A stretch of DNA of 64,000 nt. Origin: Neobittarella massiliensis (ex Bilen et al. 2018). GTDB lineage: Bacteria; Bacillota; Clostridia; Oscillospirales; Ruminococcaceae. Each line of letters starts with the position of its first letter. The first letter of the stretch is position 1. Location of the stretch: assembly GCF_900289145.1 (NCBI RefSeq), contig NZ_OKQO01000001.1, positions 434,001 through 498,000 on the forward strand. The letters are read 5' to 3'. The position numbers and the translations under genes are program-made. The notes under the pieces are model-generated. The model saw nothing but the letters and a program-made list of their open reading frames with translations. It searched no databases and was not told the origin of the DNA. Positions 24,254 to 33,527 of this stretch are shown here, one piece after another.

Positions 24254-25396
24254 ATGATCCACAAAAAAGCCGCCGCGCTGCCGGCGCTCTGTTTTATGGC
24301 GGCACTGCTTGCCATCACCGCCCTCGACCTGCTGCGCCCCGACCGCGCTTTCTCCGCCGAGCTAAAGCGCCCGCTGGCCCAGCGCCCCACACTCAGCTGG
24401 CAGGGCTTGCAAAACGGCAGCTACACCCAGGCGTACCAGACCTATCTCGACGACCAGTTCATCGCCCGCCCGCTGCTGGTAGAGGTGAGCGGACGCAGCC
24501 AGTACCTGCTGGGCAGCCGCGAGCTAAAAGGCGTCTATTTGGGCCGCCGGCAAACGCTGCTGCCAGTTCCGGCGGCGCCCGATGCCCAGCAGCTGCAAAA
24601 AAACAGCCGCCGGTTGGCTCAGTTTGCCGGGGCCATGTCCCAGCAGCTGGGTGCTGAGCGGGTGCGGGTGTTGCTGGCCCCCAGCGCGGTGCGGGTCTGG
24701 CCGCAGCGGCTGCCGGCTTTCGCCCCCGGTCCCCAGCAGGAAAAAGAGCTCTATCAGGCGCTCACCCGCGACCTGCCGCCCGGCCTGACTGTCGACGTCT
24801 GCCCCCAGCTCGTCGCCCACAGCGACCAGCCCGTCTACTACTATACCGACCACCACTGGACCACGCTGGGCGCCTATTACAGCTATACCGTCTGGGCCGA
24901 GAGCATGGGCTTTGCCCCGCTGTCAAAAGACCAGATCACCGTCACCCCGAGCCCGCACGATTTTTGGGGCTCCAGCTGGTCTAAGGTCCGCCTGGGCGGC
25001 CGCCCCGACAAAGTCGAGCTCTACACCCCCCGTGGCCTCGAGCGGTGCCCGGTCAGCGTCGATGGCGGCGCCAGCTGGCAGGTGGGCTTTTACGATCTCC
25101 AAAAACTCGGTTCCGGCGACGATTACGGCGTGTTTTTCGGCGGCAACTATCCATTGGTACAGGTAGAGACCGGCCTGGACAACGGCCGCCGCCTGCTCAT
25201 CGTCAAAGACTCTTTTGCCAACTGTTTTGCCCCGCTGGCCGCCGCCCACTACCAGCAGCTGCACATGATCGACCTGCGCACCTTTGCCGGCTCGGTGCCC
25301 CAGTATGTCGCCGACCACCAGATCACCGACCTGCTGGTGCTCTACAGCACCACCGGCTTTGCCGACGACCGGGGCACGCTGGCCCTGGTGCGCTGA
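24254..25396 (+). CDS. DHHW-family extracytoplasmic acylation protein
   Basis: The 380-residue protein has an N-terminal membrane anchor (residues 6-26) and an SGNH/AlgX-like domain. The family motif DHHW is at residues 199-202 and the KDSFANCF segment near the C terminus would hold the nucleophilic Ser. Such proteins work with MBOAT partners, passing or attaching acetyl groups to exported polymers. It starts 25 bases after the MBOAT gene and ends the operon. Confidence 0.88.
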   Translation: MIHKKAAALPALCFMAALLAITALDLLRPDRAFSAELKRPLAQRPTLSWQGLQNGSYTQAYQTYLDDQFIARPLLVEVSGRSQYLLGSRELKGVYLGRRQTLLPVPAAPDAQQLQKNSRRLAQFAGAMSQQLGAERVRVLLAPSAVRVWPQRLPAFAPGPQQEKELYQALTRDLPPGLTVDVCPQLVAHSDQPVYYYTDHHWTTLGAYYSYTVWAESMGFAPLSKDQITVTPSPHDFWGSSWSKVRLGGRPDKVELYTPRGLERCPVSVDGGASWQVGFYDLQKLGSGDDYGVFFGGNYPLVQVETGLDNGRRLLIVKDSFANCFAPLAAAHYQQLHMIDLRTFAGSVPQYVADHQITDLLVLYSTTGFADDRGTLALVR

Positions 25397-25469
25397 TAGT
25401 CCCACCATCACCGTGGGGGGCGTTGGGGCATGTTATACCGGCTCTCTAGCTCCAAATATAACGGGCAAT

Positions 25470-25512
25470 AAAAAAGGGGAGATACCGATCGAGCGGTATC
25501 TCCCTCTTTTTG
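25470..25512 (+). terminator. terminator of the surface acylation operon
   Basis: GGGGAGATACCG pairs with CGGTATCTCCC and is followed by TCTTTTT. Confidence 0.88.
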
Positions 25513-26261
25513 CTTTTTGGTCAATTCGGTCAAGGTGCATATGCTGCCACAGGCCACAGGTACCTTTTTTACAAAAATACGCAGTTGCCTACAGGGGTAT
25601 CGCTAATCATGCGCGGTCGTTTGAACGATTTACAGGTCCAACACAGCATGCAGCGGCTTTGCCCTATCTGCTGTTACAGGCCGGCCGATCAACGCAGTAC
25701 CGCTCTCTCGGGTAAAAAACTCCCCCCAAAAAAAGCGTTTTTCCCCCTTACGTGTTCGCAGTAAAGGCCGCTACCCGGTACCTTGTACAAAATAGTCCAT
25801 CCCGGTACCGGGTACCTCAACAGCTGGCAGTGCTCTGCCGTGGAGCAGGAGACAACTCTTTAAACCGCACACATCTCCTACCAAAATAAAAAACAGCGTC
25901 ACGGCGGCGACCACAGCGCTGTTCTCTATAAGCAGATCACGATCTCTGTCCTGTTGAGCAGCCGTTTTTATGGGCGTGCGGCAGCGGCCCTGCAAGTCGC
26001 ACCGGCTGGCCGCCCGTCGGCAGCAGCCGGCCGGTATCAGCCCCACTGATATGCAGACCCGCCGATACCTCTTCGCCACCGCGTACAAATCATGGCCGCG
26101 GGTGACCGCTTTGTCGCACATATAAAGCTCACCGGTATCCTATCAGCCGCTCAACAGCCCTGCCGCGGCCCTCGTCAGCGCCGGTACCGCCGCCGGTAAA
26201 TTGCCCGGCAACTGGTCTCTCCACCAGGTGCGGCAGCAGCGGTGTGTGAACTCCAGCAGCT
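25513..26261. other. 749 bases without a supported gene
   Basis: Open frames in this stretch are short, have no clear ribosome binding site and resemble no family I know. The longest (minus strand, 25771-26121) has irregular composition. I see no RNA gene, repeat array or promoter worth claiming. The region may hold eroded sequence. Confidence 0.4.
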
Positions 26262-26957
26262 CTACCGCCCCACCGCAGCGGCAGTTTTTTTGGCGGTGCT
26301 CTTTTTGCCCGCCGCCTTTTTAGGGGCAGTTACCCCCACTTTTTTGCACAGGTCGGCCAGCGGACAGCCCTCGCACTGGGGGCTGCGGGCGGTACAGCGG
26401 TCGCGGCCAAAATACACCAGCCGGTGGCAGAAGTCGTTCGATTCCTCCGGCGGCAGCAGCTTCCACAGGTCCATCTCCACCTTTACCGGCACCTTGCTGT
26501 CGGTCAGCCCAAAGCGGCCGCACAGACGTATACAGTGGGTGTCGGTCACCACCGCCGGCTTGCCGTACACGTCGCCCACGATCAGGTTGGCCGTCTTGCG
26601 CCCCACCCCCGGCAACTTCAGCAGCTCTTCCAAGGTGTCGGGCACCTTGCCGTCGTACTGCTCCACCAACATCTTGCAGCAGGCCACAATGTCTTTGGCC
26701 TTCGAGCGGTACAGCCCGCAGGGGTGTACGATCTCGGCCACCTGGTCCACCGTGGCATCAGCCAGCGACTGCAGGGTGGGAAACTTCTGGAACAAAATAG
26801 GGGTCACCGTGTTCACCCGTGCGTCGGTGCACTGGGCCGCCAACCGCACCGCGATCAGCAGCCGGTAGGCCTCGTCGTACTCCAGCGAGCACTCCGACAT
26901 GGGGTAGATCTCGATCAGGCGCTGTACGATCGCCAGCGCCCGCTGTTTTTTCGTCAT
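26262..26957 (-). CDS. nth: endonuclease III
   Basis: Nth is a DNA glycosylase/AP lyase that removes oxidised pyrimidines. The 231-residue protein has the helix-hairpin-helix LPGVGRKTANLIV with the catalytic Lys, the catalytic Asp in VVTDTHCIRL and a 4Fe-4S cluster C-x6-C-x2-C-x5-C (CTARSPQCEGCPLADLC). A Lys/Ala-rich C-terminal tail of about 25 residues extends beyond the usual end. The start at 26957 has AAGGAG nine bases upstream. A longer reading from 26987 lacks a ribosome binding site. Confidence 0.96.
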   Translation of the reverse strand: MTKKQRALAIVQRLIEIYPMSECSLEYDEAYRLLIAVRLAAQCTDARVNTVTPILFQKFPTLQSLADATVDQVAEIVHPCGLYRSKAKDIVACCKMLVEQYDGKVPDTLEELLKLPGVGRKTANLIVGDVYGKPAVVTDTHCIRLCGRFGLTDSKVPVKVEMDLWKLLPPEESNDFCHRLVYFGRDRCTARSPQCEGCPLADLCKKVGVTAPKKAAGKKSTAKKTAAAVGR

Positions 26958-26998
26958 AGTCGTCCACTCCTTTAGATCTATCTGCAAAACTTGTTTAA

Positions 26999-27027
26999 AT
27001 TATACCAAAAAAGTACACTATAGTAAA
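26999..27027 (-). promoter_or_regulatory. promoter of nth
   Basis: Read on the minus strand, TTTACT and an extended -10 TGGTATAAT are separated by 17 bases. Confidence 0.65.
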
Positions 27028-27112
27028 GCCCCAGGTCTGTTTTTATCGCCTTTTTCGCCCTATTTTGCAGCCGGGCCACACCGTTTGGCGGCTGTACGGC
27101 AGTGGCCTTTTG

Positions 27113-27121
27113 TGCTATACT
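27113..27121 (+). promoter_or_regulatory. extended -10 promoter of the DUF2752 gene
   Basis: TGCTATACT preceded by TTTTG. The 14-base string TTTTGTGCTATACT recurs at the glyA promoter 537 bases downstream. Confidence 0.5.
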
Positions 27122-27206
27122 ATCATAGATCAGCCGATCGGCGGCCGTCGTGCCGCCGGCTGTACCGGCCGGTATCAAACGCATAAAAAAGAGGGGGGAG
27201 AGTCCT

Positions 27207-27620
27207 ATGGCCAAACGGCGCAAACTGCTGGTGTGGGGCGGCGCGCTGGCGGTGTCGGCGGCGCTGGCACTGCTCATCGTCACCGGCCACTACCAGTGCC
27301 CCATCTACGCCACCTTTGGCGTGCCCTGTGCCGGCTGCGGCATGACCCGCGCCGGCTGGGCGCTGCTGCGGCTGGATTTTGGCGCCGCCTTTACCTTAAA
27401 TCCCTCCATCTACCTGCTGCTGGCAGCGGGGGTGGTAGCCGGCATCTCGGCGCTGCGGGGCAAAAAGGGCCGCCGGCTGTACCGCGACATCCACTTCTAC
27501 ATGGCCGTCTGCATGGCTATCATCATCGTCTGGCTGGTGCGCATGTTCACCATGTTCCCCGACCAGTACCCCATGGTCGTCAACCAGCACAGCCTGCTGG
27601 TGCGCCTGCTGCGCGGCTAG
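27207..27620 (+). CDS. DUF2752 membrane protein
   Basis: The 137-residue protein shows the DUF2752 core [28 protein letters not shown] followed by membrane helices, with an N-terminal helix at about residues 6-25. The conserved CP...CAGCGMTR motif is the family hallmark; the function is unknown. Start at 27207 chosen for the GAGGGGGGAG ribosome binding site. Longer in-frame readings lack one. Confidence 0.85.
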   Translation: MAKRRKLLVWGGALAVSAALALLIVTGHYQCPIYATFGVPCAGCGMTRAGWALLRLDFGAAFTLNPSIYLLLAAGVVAGISALRGKKGRRLYRDIHFYMAVCMAIIIVWLVRMFTMFPDQYPMVVNQHSLLVRLLRG

Positions 27621-27644
27621 AGCCGCCGCTTTTAGCCGCGCCGG

Positions 27645-27658
27645 TTTTGTGCTATACT
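27645..27658 (+). promoter_or_regulatory. extended -10 promoter of glyA
   Basis: TTTTGTGCTATACT contains an extended -10 (TGC-TATACT) and is identical to the element upstream of the DUF2752 gene. Confidence 0.55.
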
Positions 27659-27741
27659 TACAGGGCGGGGAGAGAGTGGGCCCAGTTTGCCCCACACACC
27701 TCTTGTTCCTGCAACAATCACACTTTATAGGAGGTACCCCA

Positions 27742-28998
27742 ATGTTTGAAAACATGATGGACACCATCGGCTTCGTAGAAAAGACCGACCCCGAGGTGGG
27801 CCGCGCTATGGAGCAGGAGCTGGCCCGCCAGCGCCGCAACCTCGAGCTCATCGCCTCAGAAAATATCGTCTCCCCCGCGGTGATGGCAGCCATGGGCACC
27901 GTGCTCACCAACAAGTACGCCGAGGGGTACCCCTCCAAGCGCTATTACGGCGGCTGTGAATGCGTCGACGTGGTCGAGAACATCGCCCGCGATCGCGCCA
28001 AGCAGCTGTTTTCGGCCAAGTGGGCCAACGTGCAGCCCCACTCGGGCAGCCAGGCCAACATGGCCGTCTACTTCGCCCTGCTGCAGCACGGCGACACCGT
28101 TTTGGGCATGAGCCTGGCCGACGGCGGCCACCTCACCCACGGCAGCCCGGTCAACATCTCCGGCAAGTACTTCCGCTTTGTCTCCTACGGCGTCACCCGC
28201 GACGACAACCGCATCGACTACGACGATGTTCGCCGCATCGCCCTGGAGGAAAAGCCCAAGATGATCGTGGCCGGCGCCAGCGCCTACCCCCGCATCATCG
28301 ATTTTGAAAAGCTCTCCCACATCGCCAAAGAAGTCGGCGCCTACCTGATGGTGGACATGGCCCACATCGCCGGCCTGGTCGCCAGCGGCGACCACCCCTC
28401 GCCGGTCCCATTTGCCGACGTGGTCACCTCCACCACCCACAAGACCCTGCGCGGCCCCCGCGGCGGCCTCATCCTCTCTAACGACGAGGAGCTGGGCAAA
28501 AAGATCGATAAGGCCATCTTCCCCGGCATCCAGGGCGGCCCGCTCGAGCACATCATCGCCGCCAAAGCCGTCTGTTTCGGCGAGGCCCTTAGGCCCGAGT
28601 TCGCCCAGTACCAGCACCAGGTGGTCAAAAACGCCGCCGCGCTGGCTCAGGCGCTGCTGGATAAAGGCTTTCACCTGGTCTCCGGCGGGACTGACAACCA
28701 CCTCATTCTGCTGGATCTGCAAAACTTCGATATCACCGGCAAGGAGTTCGAGAAACGGCTGGACGAAGTGTACATCACCGTCAACAAAAACGCCGTCCCC
28801 TTCGACCCCAAAAGCCCCTTTATCACCAGCGGCGTGCGCATCGGCACCCCGGCGGTCACTACCCGCGGCCTAAAAGAAGAGGACATGGCCACCATCGCCG
28901 AGCTGATGTACCGCACCGCCACCGACTTTGCAAACAGCGCCGACGAAATCCGCGCCCAGGTCGAGGCGCTGTGCAAAAAGTACCCCCTGTACCAGTAG
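27742..28998 (+). CDS. glyA: serine hydroxymethyltransferase
   Basis: GlyA interconverts serine and glycine using tetrahydrofolate and pyridoxal phosphate, feeding one-carbon metabolism. The 418-residue protein has [41 protein letters not shown] and the PLP-lysine motif [14 protein letters not shown]. The start at 27742 has ATAGGAGG upstream. It is full length and monocistronic, ending in a good terminator. Confidence 0.97.
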   Translation: MFENMMDTIGFVEKTDPEVGRAMEQELARQRRNLELIASENIVSPAVMAAMGTVLTNKYAEGYPSKRYYGGCECVDVVENIARDRAKQLFSAKWANVQPHSGSQANMAVYFALLQHGDTVLGMSLADGGHLTHGSPVNISGKYFRFVSYGVTRDDNRIDYDDVRRIALEEKPKMIVAGASAYPRIIDFEKLSHIAKEVGAYLMVDMAHIAGLVASGDHPSPVPFADVVTSTTHKTLRGPRGGLILSNDEELGKKIDKAIFPGIQGGPLEHIIAAKAVCFGEALRPEFAQYQHQVVKNAAALAQALLDKGFHLVSGGTDNHLILLDLQNFDITGKEFEKRLDEVYITVNKNAVPFDPKSPFITSGVRIGTPAVTTRGLKEEDMATIAELMYRTATDFANSADEIRAQVEALCKKYPLYQ

Positions 28999-29122
28999 CG
29001 GTACCGGGCACAGCACCGACCCGGCAGCAGCCGGCACTTTTAAGATGGGGGCCCGCACCGGCCACAGCCGGCCACGCGCCTTTGGCACACCTGGCAAAAG
29101 GGTCCCCAGCCCCATAAAAACA

Positions 29123-29164
29123 GCAAAAAGGCGCGCAGAACACCGGTTTTGCCGCGCCTTTTTG
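29123..29164 (+). terminator. terminator of glyA
   Basis: AAAAAGGCGCG pairs with CGCGCCTTTTT, about 125 bases after the stop. It is also nearly symmetric for the other strand. Confidence 0.75.
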
Positions 29165-29252
29165 GCGCCGTCGGGCCGCTGCCGGCAATATCCGCCATCC
29201 GCCCGGCACCGACCCGCCGCTGTACTTTAAAAAGCGCCCCGCATGTATTTTT

Positions 29253-29408
29253 TATAATAGCCGATCCAAGATCGCCAGATCTTGGGTGCGTGAGCACAGC
29301 TGGCAGTAGCCAGCTACCGGCGTTTTCAAAAAATATCCTGTATGGGGCCCGGAGCTCCATACAGAGAGCGGCGCCAGCCGCGCCTAGTCGCAAAGCGGCT
29401 ATTTTTCA
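29253..29408 (+). ncRNA. candidate structured leader RNA upstream of rarA
   Basis: After TATAAT at 29253-29258 come five compact hairpins: CCAAGATC/GATCTTGG (29266-29285), GTGC-GTGA-GCAC (29286-29297), AGCTGGC/GCCAGCT (29298-29315), CTGTATGG/CCATACAG (29338-29364) and GCGGC/GCCGC (29368-29381). The last arm can instead form AGCCGC/GCGGCT (29376-29400), which is followed by ATTTTT, a terminator-like shape. AGCCG at 29259 could also pair with that CGGCT. Mutually exclusive pairings suggest attenuation. I cannot match it to a known riboswitch. Confidence 0.4.
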
Positions 29409-29425
29409 TAGGAGGGAGATACACC

Positions 29426-30700
29426 ATGCCACTGGCCGACCGCATCCGCCCCACCACCCTCGACGAGGTGGTGGGCCAGCAGCACCTGCTCCAAAAGGGC
29501 TCGATGTTTCGCGGCATCGTCGAGTCGGGCGACATCCCCAACATGATCTTCTACGGCCCCTCCGGCGTGGGTAAGACCACCGTCGCCCGCATCATCGCCC
29601 AAAACACCCACAAGCGGCTGCACAAGCTCAACGGCACCACCGCCTCCACCGCCGATATCAAGGCCGTCATCGCCGAGCTCGACACCTTCTCCGGTATCGA
29701 CGGCGTCATCCTGTACCTCGACGAGATCCAGTACCTCAACAAAAAGCAGCAGCAGACCCTGCTGGAATTTTTAGAGGACGGCTCCATCACCCTCATCGCC
29801 TCCACCACCGAAAACCCCTATTTTTACGTCTACAACGCCATCCTCAGCCGCAGCACCATCTTCGAGTTTAAGCCCGTCGACCCGCCCGAGGTCAAGCGGG
29901 CGGTGCTGCGCGGCTTTTCGGTGCTGTCTGAGCAGCTGGGCTATCCGGTCCACTGCCCCGACGAGGTGGCCGACTACATCGCCGTCAGCTGCGGCGGCGA
30001 CGTGCGCAAATCCATCAACGCGGTGGAGCTGCTGACCGCCGGCGCCGGTTTTGGCGATGACGGCAGCAAGACCATCACCCTCGAGCAGGCAGAGCAGGTG
30101 GCCCAGCGCAGCGCCATGCGCTACGACCGCGACGCCGACGTCCACTACGACGTGATGAGCGCCCTGCAAAAGTCCATCCGCGGCTCCGACCCCGATGCCG
30201 CCGTCCACTATCTGGCGCGGCTGCTGGCCGGGGGCGACCTGCTCTCGGCCTGTCGGCGGCTGCTGGTCATCGCCAGCGAAGACGTGGGTCTGGCCTTCCC
30301 CCAATGCATCACCATCGTCAAGGCCTGCGTCGACAGCGCCCTGCAGCTGGGCCTGCCCGAGGCATCTATCCCTCTGTCGCAGGCGGCGCTGGTCATGGCC
30401 ACCGCCCCCAAGTCAAACAGCGCCAATGCAGCCATCCAGGCCGCGCTGGCCGACGTGCGGGCCGGCCGCACCGGCGACATTCCCGCCCACATCCAAGACG
30501 CCCACTACAGCGGCGCCAAAAAAATGGGTCGCGGTCTCACCTACCAGTTCCCCCACGATTTTCCCGACCACTACGTGCCCCAGCAGTATCTGCCCGATGC
30601 GCTGCGCGGCACCACCTATTACCAGTACGGCGAAAACAAGGTCGAGCAGGCAGCCAAGGCCTACTGGGAGAGAATACGAAAAAACCGTGAGCAGAAGTAG
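29426..30700 (+). CDS. rarA: replication-associated recombination protein RarA/MgsA
   Basis: RarA is a clamp-loader-like AAA+ ATPase acting at stalled replication forks. The 424-residue protein has PLADRIRPTTLDEVVGQQHLL, Walker A GPSGVGKTTVA, Walker B LYLDEIQYL, sensor STTENPYF and the MgsA C-terminal domain (DIPAHIQDAHYSGAK, YQFPHDFPDHYVPQQYLP). The ATG at 29426 follows TAGGAGGGAG. A hairpin-rich leader precedes it. Confidence 0.95.
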   Translation: MPLADRIRPTTLDEVVGQQHLLQKGSMFRGIVESGDIPNMIFYGPSGVGKTTVARIIAQNTHKRLHKLNGTTASTADIKAVIAELDTFSGIDGVILYLDEIQYLNKKQQQTLLEFLEDGSITLIASTTENPYFYVYNAILSRSTIFEFKPVDPPEVKRAVLRGFSVLSEQLGYPVHCPDEVADYIAVSCGGDVRKSINAVELLTAGAGFGDDGSKTITLEQAEQVAQRSAMRYDRDADVHYDVMSALQKSIRGSDPDAAVHYLARLLAGGDLLSACRRLLVIASEDVGLAFPQCITIVKACVDSALQLGLPEASIPLSQAALVMATAPKSNSANAAIQAALADVRAGRTGDIPAHIQDAHYSGAKKMGRGLTYQFPHDFPDHYVPQQYLPDALRGTTYYQYGENKVEQAAKAYWERIRKNREQK

Positions 30701-30712
30701 GGGGGCTTTTCC

Positions 30713-30949
30713 ATGCTGCACATCTTTAACCGCCGCGAACTGTGCGTCACCTTTTCCCAACAGGAGTACTGGCGGATACTGGATATCTTAAAGCAAAACA
30801 GTATCCCCTACACCGTGCGCATCCTGCAGCAAAACGGCCCCGACTTTACCAGCCGGGACTACCCCGGCGGCGAGCGGGGCGTCTACGTCCACAAAAACGA
30901 CCTGGAGCGGGCCCGGGCCCTCATCGGCCGGGCGGGGGCGCGCTACTAA
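30713..30949 (+). CDS. conserved small protein, unidentified
   Basis: The 78-residue protein begins LHIFNRRELCVTFSQQEYWRILDILKQNSIPYTVRILQQ and ends in VYVHKNDLERARALIGR. The layout (short alpha/beta, ending in a helix that counts residues for a substrate loop) resembles small DUF2007-like proteins, but I am not certain. It lies 12 bases after rarA with GGGGGG upstream and shares its terminator, so it is probably in the rarA operon. Confidence 0.6.
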   Translation: MLHIFNRRELCVTFSQQEYWRILDILKQNSIPYTVRILQQNGPDFTSRDYPGGERGVYVHKNDLERARALIGRAGARY

Positions 30950-30986
30950 AAAAGCGTATCCGGCAGCTGCCGGATACGCTTTGCAG
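30949..30986. terminator. bidirectional terminator
   Basis: AAAGCGTATCCGGCAG pairs perfectly with CTGCCGGATACGCTTT between two converging genes. Its A/T flanks suit both strands. Confidence 0.85.
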
Positions 30987-30993
30987 TAGGTGG

Positions 30994-32676
30994 CTATTTG
31001 CACTGGGTGCAGATGTAGGGCGGCACCTGGCGGTTTTTGGTCACCGCCTCGTAAAGGCGCCAGCCGCCGGCTAGGTTGTAGCAGGTAAAGCCGTGCCCCG
31101 CCAGCAGCCGGCAGGCGATATAGCTGCGCAGCCCACTGTGGCAGTGGACATATACCGGCTTGCCCGCCGGCAATTCGCCCAGCCGCTGGCGCAGGCTGTC
31201 CAGCGGGATGTGCGAAAAGCCGTCGATGTGTCCGCGGGCGCGCTCGGTGTCGGTGCGCACGTCCAGCAGCGTCACGCTGCCGTCGCGGGGCAGGTCGGCC
31301 ACGTCGTGCCAAAAGAACTGTTTTACCTTGCCGGTGACGATGTTCTCGGCCACAAAACCCACCATGTTCACCGGGTCTTTGGCGCTGCCAAACGGCGGTG
31401 CGTAGCACAGCTCCAGCTCGGCTAGGTCGGTGACCTTGGCCCCCAGCCGCAGCGCGGTAGCCAGCACGTCCAGCCGCTTGTCCACGCCGTCAAAGCCCAC
31501 GATCTGCGCCCCCAGCAGCCGCAGCGACCCTTTTTCCCACAGCACCTTGATCGACATGCTGCTGCCGCCGGGGTAGTAGCCGGCATGGCTGGCCGAGTAG
31601 GTGTAGGTCTTGTCGTAGCAAAGCCCCGCCCTCTGGGCGGCAGCCTCGCTCAGGCCGGTGGTGGCCACCGTCATGTCAAACAGCTTTAACACCGCCGACC
31701 CCTGCGTCCCCCAGTAGCTGCTCGCAAGTCCGCAGATGTTGTCGGCGGCAATGCGCCCCTGCTTGTTGGCCGGCCCGGCCAGGGGGATGAATGTCGGCTC
31801 CCCGGTCACCAGGTCGGTCACCTGTACCGCGTCGCCCACCGCGTAGATATCCGGCAGGTTGGTGCGCATCGCCGCATCCACCACGATAGCGCCCCGCGCG
31901 TTTACGTCAATGCCGCAATCGGCCGCCAGCGCAGTGTCCGGCCGCACCCCCACCGAGAGGAGCAGCATATCCGCAGTCAGACTGCCCTCGTCCAGCTCTA
32001 TCTGCAGCTGGCTGCCGGTGTCGGCGATGTGCTTGACCGCCCGCCCCAAAAGCAGCTGCAGCCCCTTTGTTTCGGCGTAGGCGTGCACGTCGGCAGCCAT
32101 GTCGAAGTCCAGCGGCGCGATCAGGTGGTCGGCCAGCTCAACAACGGTCACTTCCAGCCCGGCTCTCATCAGATTTTCGGCCATCTCCACACCGATGTAG
32201 CCGCCGCCCACCACCACCGCCCGGCGCGGCGCCCGCTCTTTGATGAACGATTGGATAGCCAGCGTGTCGGGGATGTTGCGCAGCGTAAACACCCGCGGCG
32301 ACTCTACATCCCCCAGCGGCGGAATCAGCGGCGCTGCCCCGGGCGAGAGGATCAGCGCGTCATAGCGCTCCCGGTACTCGCTGCCGTCGGCCAGGTCGCG
32401 CACCCGCACCTCTTTGGCCGCGGGGTCTATGGCCACCGCCTCGCTTCTCACCCGCACGTCCACATGAAAGCGGGCCTTAAAGCTCTGGGGCGTCTGTAAG
32501 GTCAAAGCGCTCTGCTCGGTGATCTCCCCACCGATAAAATAGGGCAGACCGCAGTTGGCAAACGAGACGAAATCCCCCCGCTCCAGCACGACGATCTCGG
32601 CCTGCTCATCCAGCCGCCGCAGTCTGGCCGCCGCCGATGCGCCGCCGGCCACTCCGCCAATGATCACTGTTTTCAT
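30994..32676 (-). CDS. CoA-disulfide reductase fused to rhodanese (CoADR-RHD)
   Basis: The 560-residue flavoenzyme has FAD motif VIIGGVAGGASAAARLRR, redox-active Cys42 in SFANCGLPYF, an NAD(P)H motif VVVGGGYIGVEMAENL, a dimerisation domain (about 330-450) and a C-terminal rhodanese domain with active Cys in VHCHSGLRS. Such enzymes reduce CoA disulfide, CoA persulfide or polysulfide. It lies divergent from a Cys-rich Crp-type regulator, with thioredoxin behind that, pointing to sulfur or thiol stress. The ATG start has TGGAGG upstream; a 27-residue longer reading lacks one. Confidence 0.93.
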   Translation of the reverse strand: MKTVIIGGVAGGASAAARLRRLDEQAEIVVLERGDFVSFANCGLPYFIGGEITEQSALTLQTPQSFKARFHVDVRVRSEAVAIDPAAKEVRVRDLADGSEYRERYDALILSPGAAPLIPPLGDVESPRVFTLRNIPDTLAIQSFIKERAPRRAVVVGGGYIGVEMAENLMRAGLEVTVVELADHLIAPLDFDMAADVHAYAETKGLQLLLGRAVKHIADTGSQLQIELDEGSLTADMLLLSVGVRPDTALAADCGIDVNARGAIVVDAAMRTNLPDIYAVGDAVQVTDLVTGEPTFIPLAGPANKQGRIAADNICGLASSYWGTQGSAVLKLFDMTVATTGLSEAAAQRAGLCYDKTYTYSASHAGYYPGGSSMSIKVLWEKGSLRLLGAQIVGFDGVDKRLDVLATALRLGAKVTDLAELELCYAPPFGSAKDPVNMVGFVAENIVTGKVKQFFWHDVADLPRDGSVTLLDVRTDTERARGHIDGFSHIPLDSLRQRLGELPAGKPVYVHCHSGLRSYIACRLLAGHGFTCYNLAGGWRLYEAVTKNRQVPPYICTQCK

Positions 32677-32849
32677 AATTTTTCCTCCATATCTGTCTGC
32701 CTGCCGCCCGCGGCGATACAGCCGCCCGGCAGGGTCCCTTTTTTCGCTTGCGGCCATACTCGCCGGCGCACCCGGCTGCTACCGGCTACCCGCGCCTAAA
32801 AAGTCTGTGCCATCTGCTTTATTTTAACACCAAAAGGGGAGTGAACACC

Positions 32850-33527
32850 TTGGAACACACCGCCTGTTATCAGCTCTTTGCCCGCACCTTTCCCTTCTGG
32901 GCCGGCCTGCCCGAGGCGGAAAAGCGCTTTCTCTGCCAGCACACCGCCACCGCCACCTACCAAAAGGGGCAAAACATCCACGGCGGCAGCGGCGAATGTA
33001 CCGGCTGCATCGTGGTCAAAAGCGGCTGCGTGCGCGCCTACCTGCTCAGCGAAGAGGGGCGCGAGGTCACCCTCTACCGGCTGTACCCCGGCGACCTGTG
33101 CATGCTCTCGGCCTCCTGCGTCCTGCAGGCCATTACCTTCGACGTGCTCATCGACGCCGAGGAAGAGAGCTGCTGCCACATCATAGCCGGCGGCGCCTTT
33201 GCCCAACTGGCCGCGCGCCAGCTGGAGGTGGAGAATTTTGCCCTCGGCGTGGCCGTCTCCCGCTTTTCCGACGTCATGTGGGTCATGCAGCAGATCCTGT
33301 TCATGAGCTACGATAAGCGCCTGGCCATCTTTTTGTGGGATGAGATGGTCAAGACCGGCAGCACCCACCTGCCCCTCACCCAGGGGCAGGTCGCCAAATA
33401 CACCGGCTCCGCGCGGGAGGTGGTGTCCCGCATGCTCAAGTACTTTGCCTCCGAAGGCATCGTCACCCACGGCCGCGGCGGCATCGATATCACCGACCGC
33501 GAAAAGCTGCGCTCACTTACCGTCTAA
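32850..33527 (+). CDS. Crp/Fnr-type regulator rich in cysteine
   Basis: The 225-residue protein has a cyclic-nucleotide-binding-like fold (about residues 10-125) and a C-terminal winged helix with LTQGQVAKYTGSAREVVSRMLKYFASEGIV. The sensor half holds nine Cys (6, 29, 50, 53, 60, 84, 90, 108, 109), including CTGC and adjacent CC. It lacks the Arg-Ser pocket of cAMP-binding Crp. Redox, Fe-S or sulfane-sulfur sensing is a fair inference. The TTG start is eight bases after GGGGAG. It is divergent from CoADR-RHD and convergent with trxA, overlapping it by 15 bases. Confidence 0.88.
   Translation: MEHTACYQLFARTFPFWAGLPEAEKRFLCQHTATATYQKGQNIHGGSGECTGCIVVKSGCVRAYLLSEEGREVTLYRLYPGDLCMLSASCVLQAITFDVLIDAEEESCCHIIAGGAFAQLAARQLEVENFALGVAVSRFSDVMWVMQQILFMSYDKRLAIFLWDEMVKTGSTHLPLTQGQVAKYTGSAREVVSRMLKYFASEGIVTHGRGGIDITDREKLRSLTV

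Noticed and set aside
25771-26121. Minus-strand gene between the DHHW gene and nth
   Set aside because: The 116-codon frame lacks a ribosome binding site, has no recognisable motif and a scattered composition.
27856-28722. Long antisense frame across glyA
   Set aside because: It is a mirror of the GC-rich codon pattern of glyA. Similar antisense frames lie over most GC-rich genes here and have no start signals.
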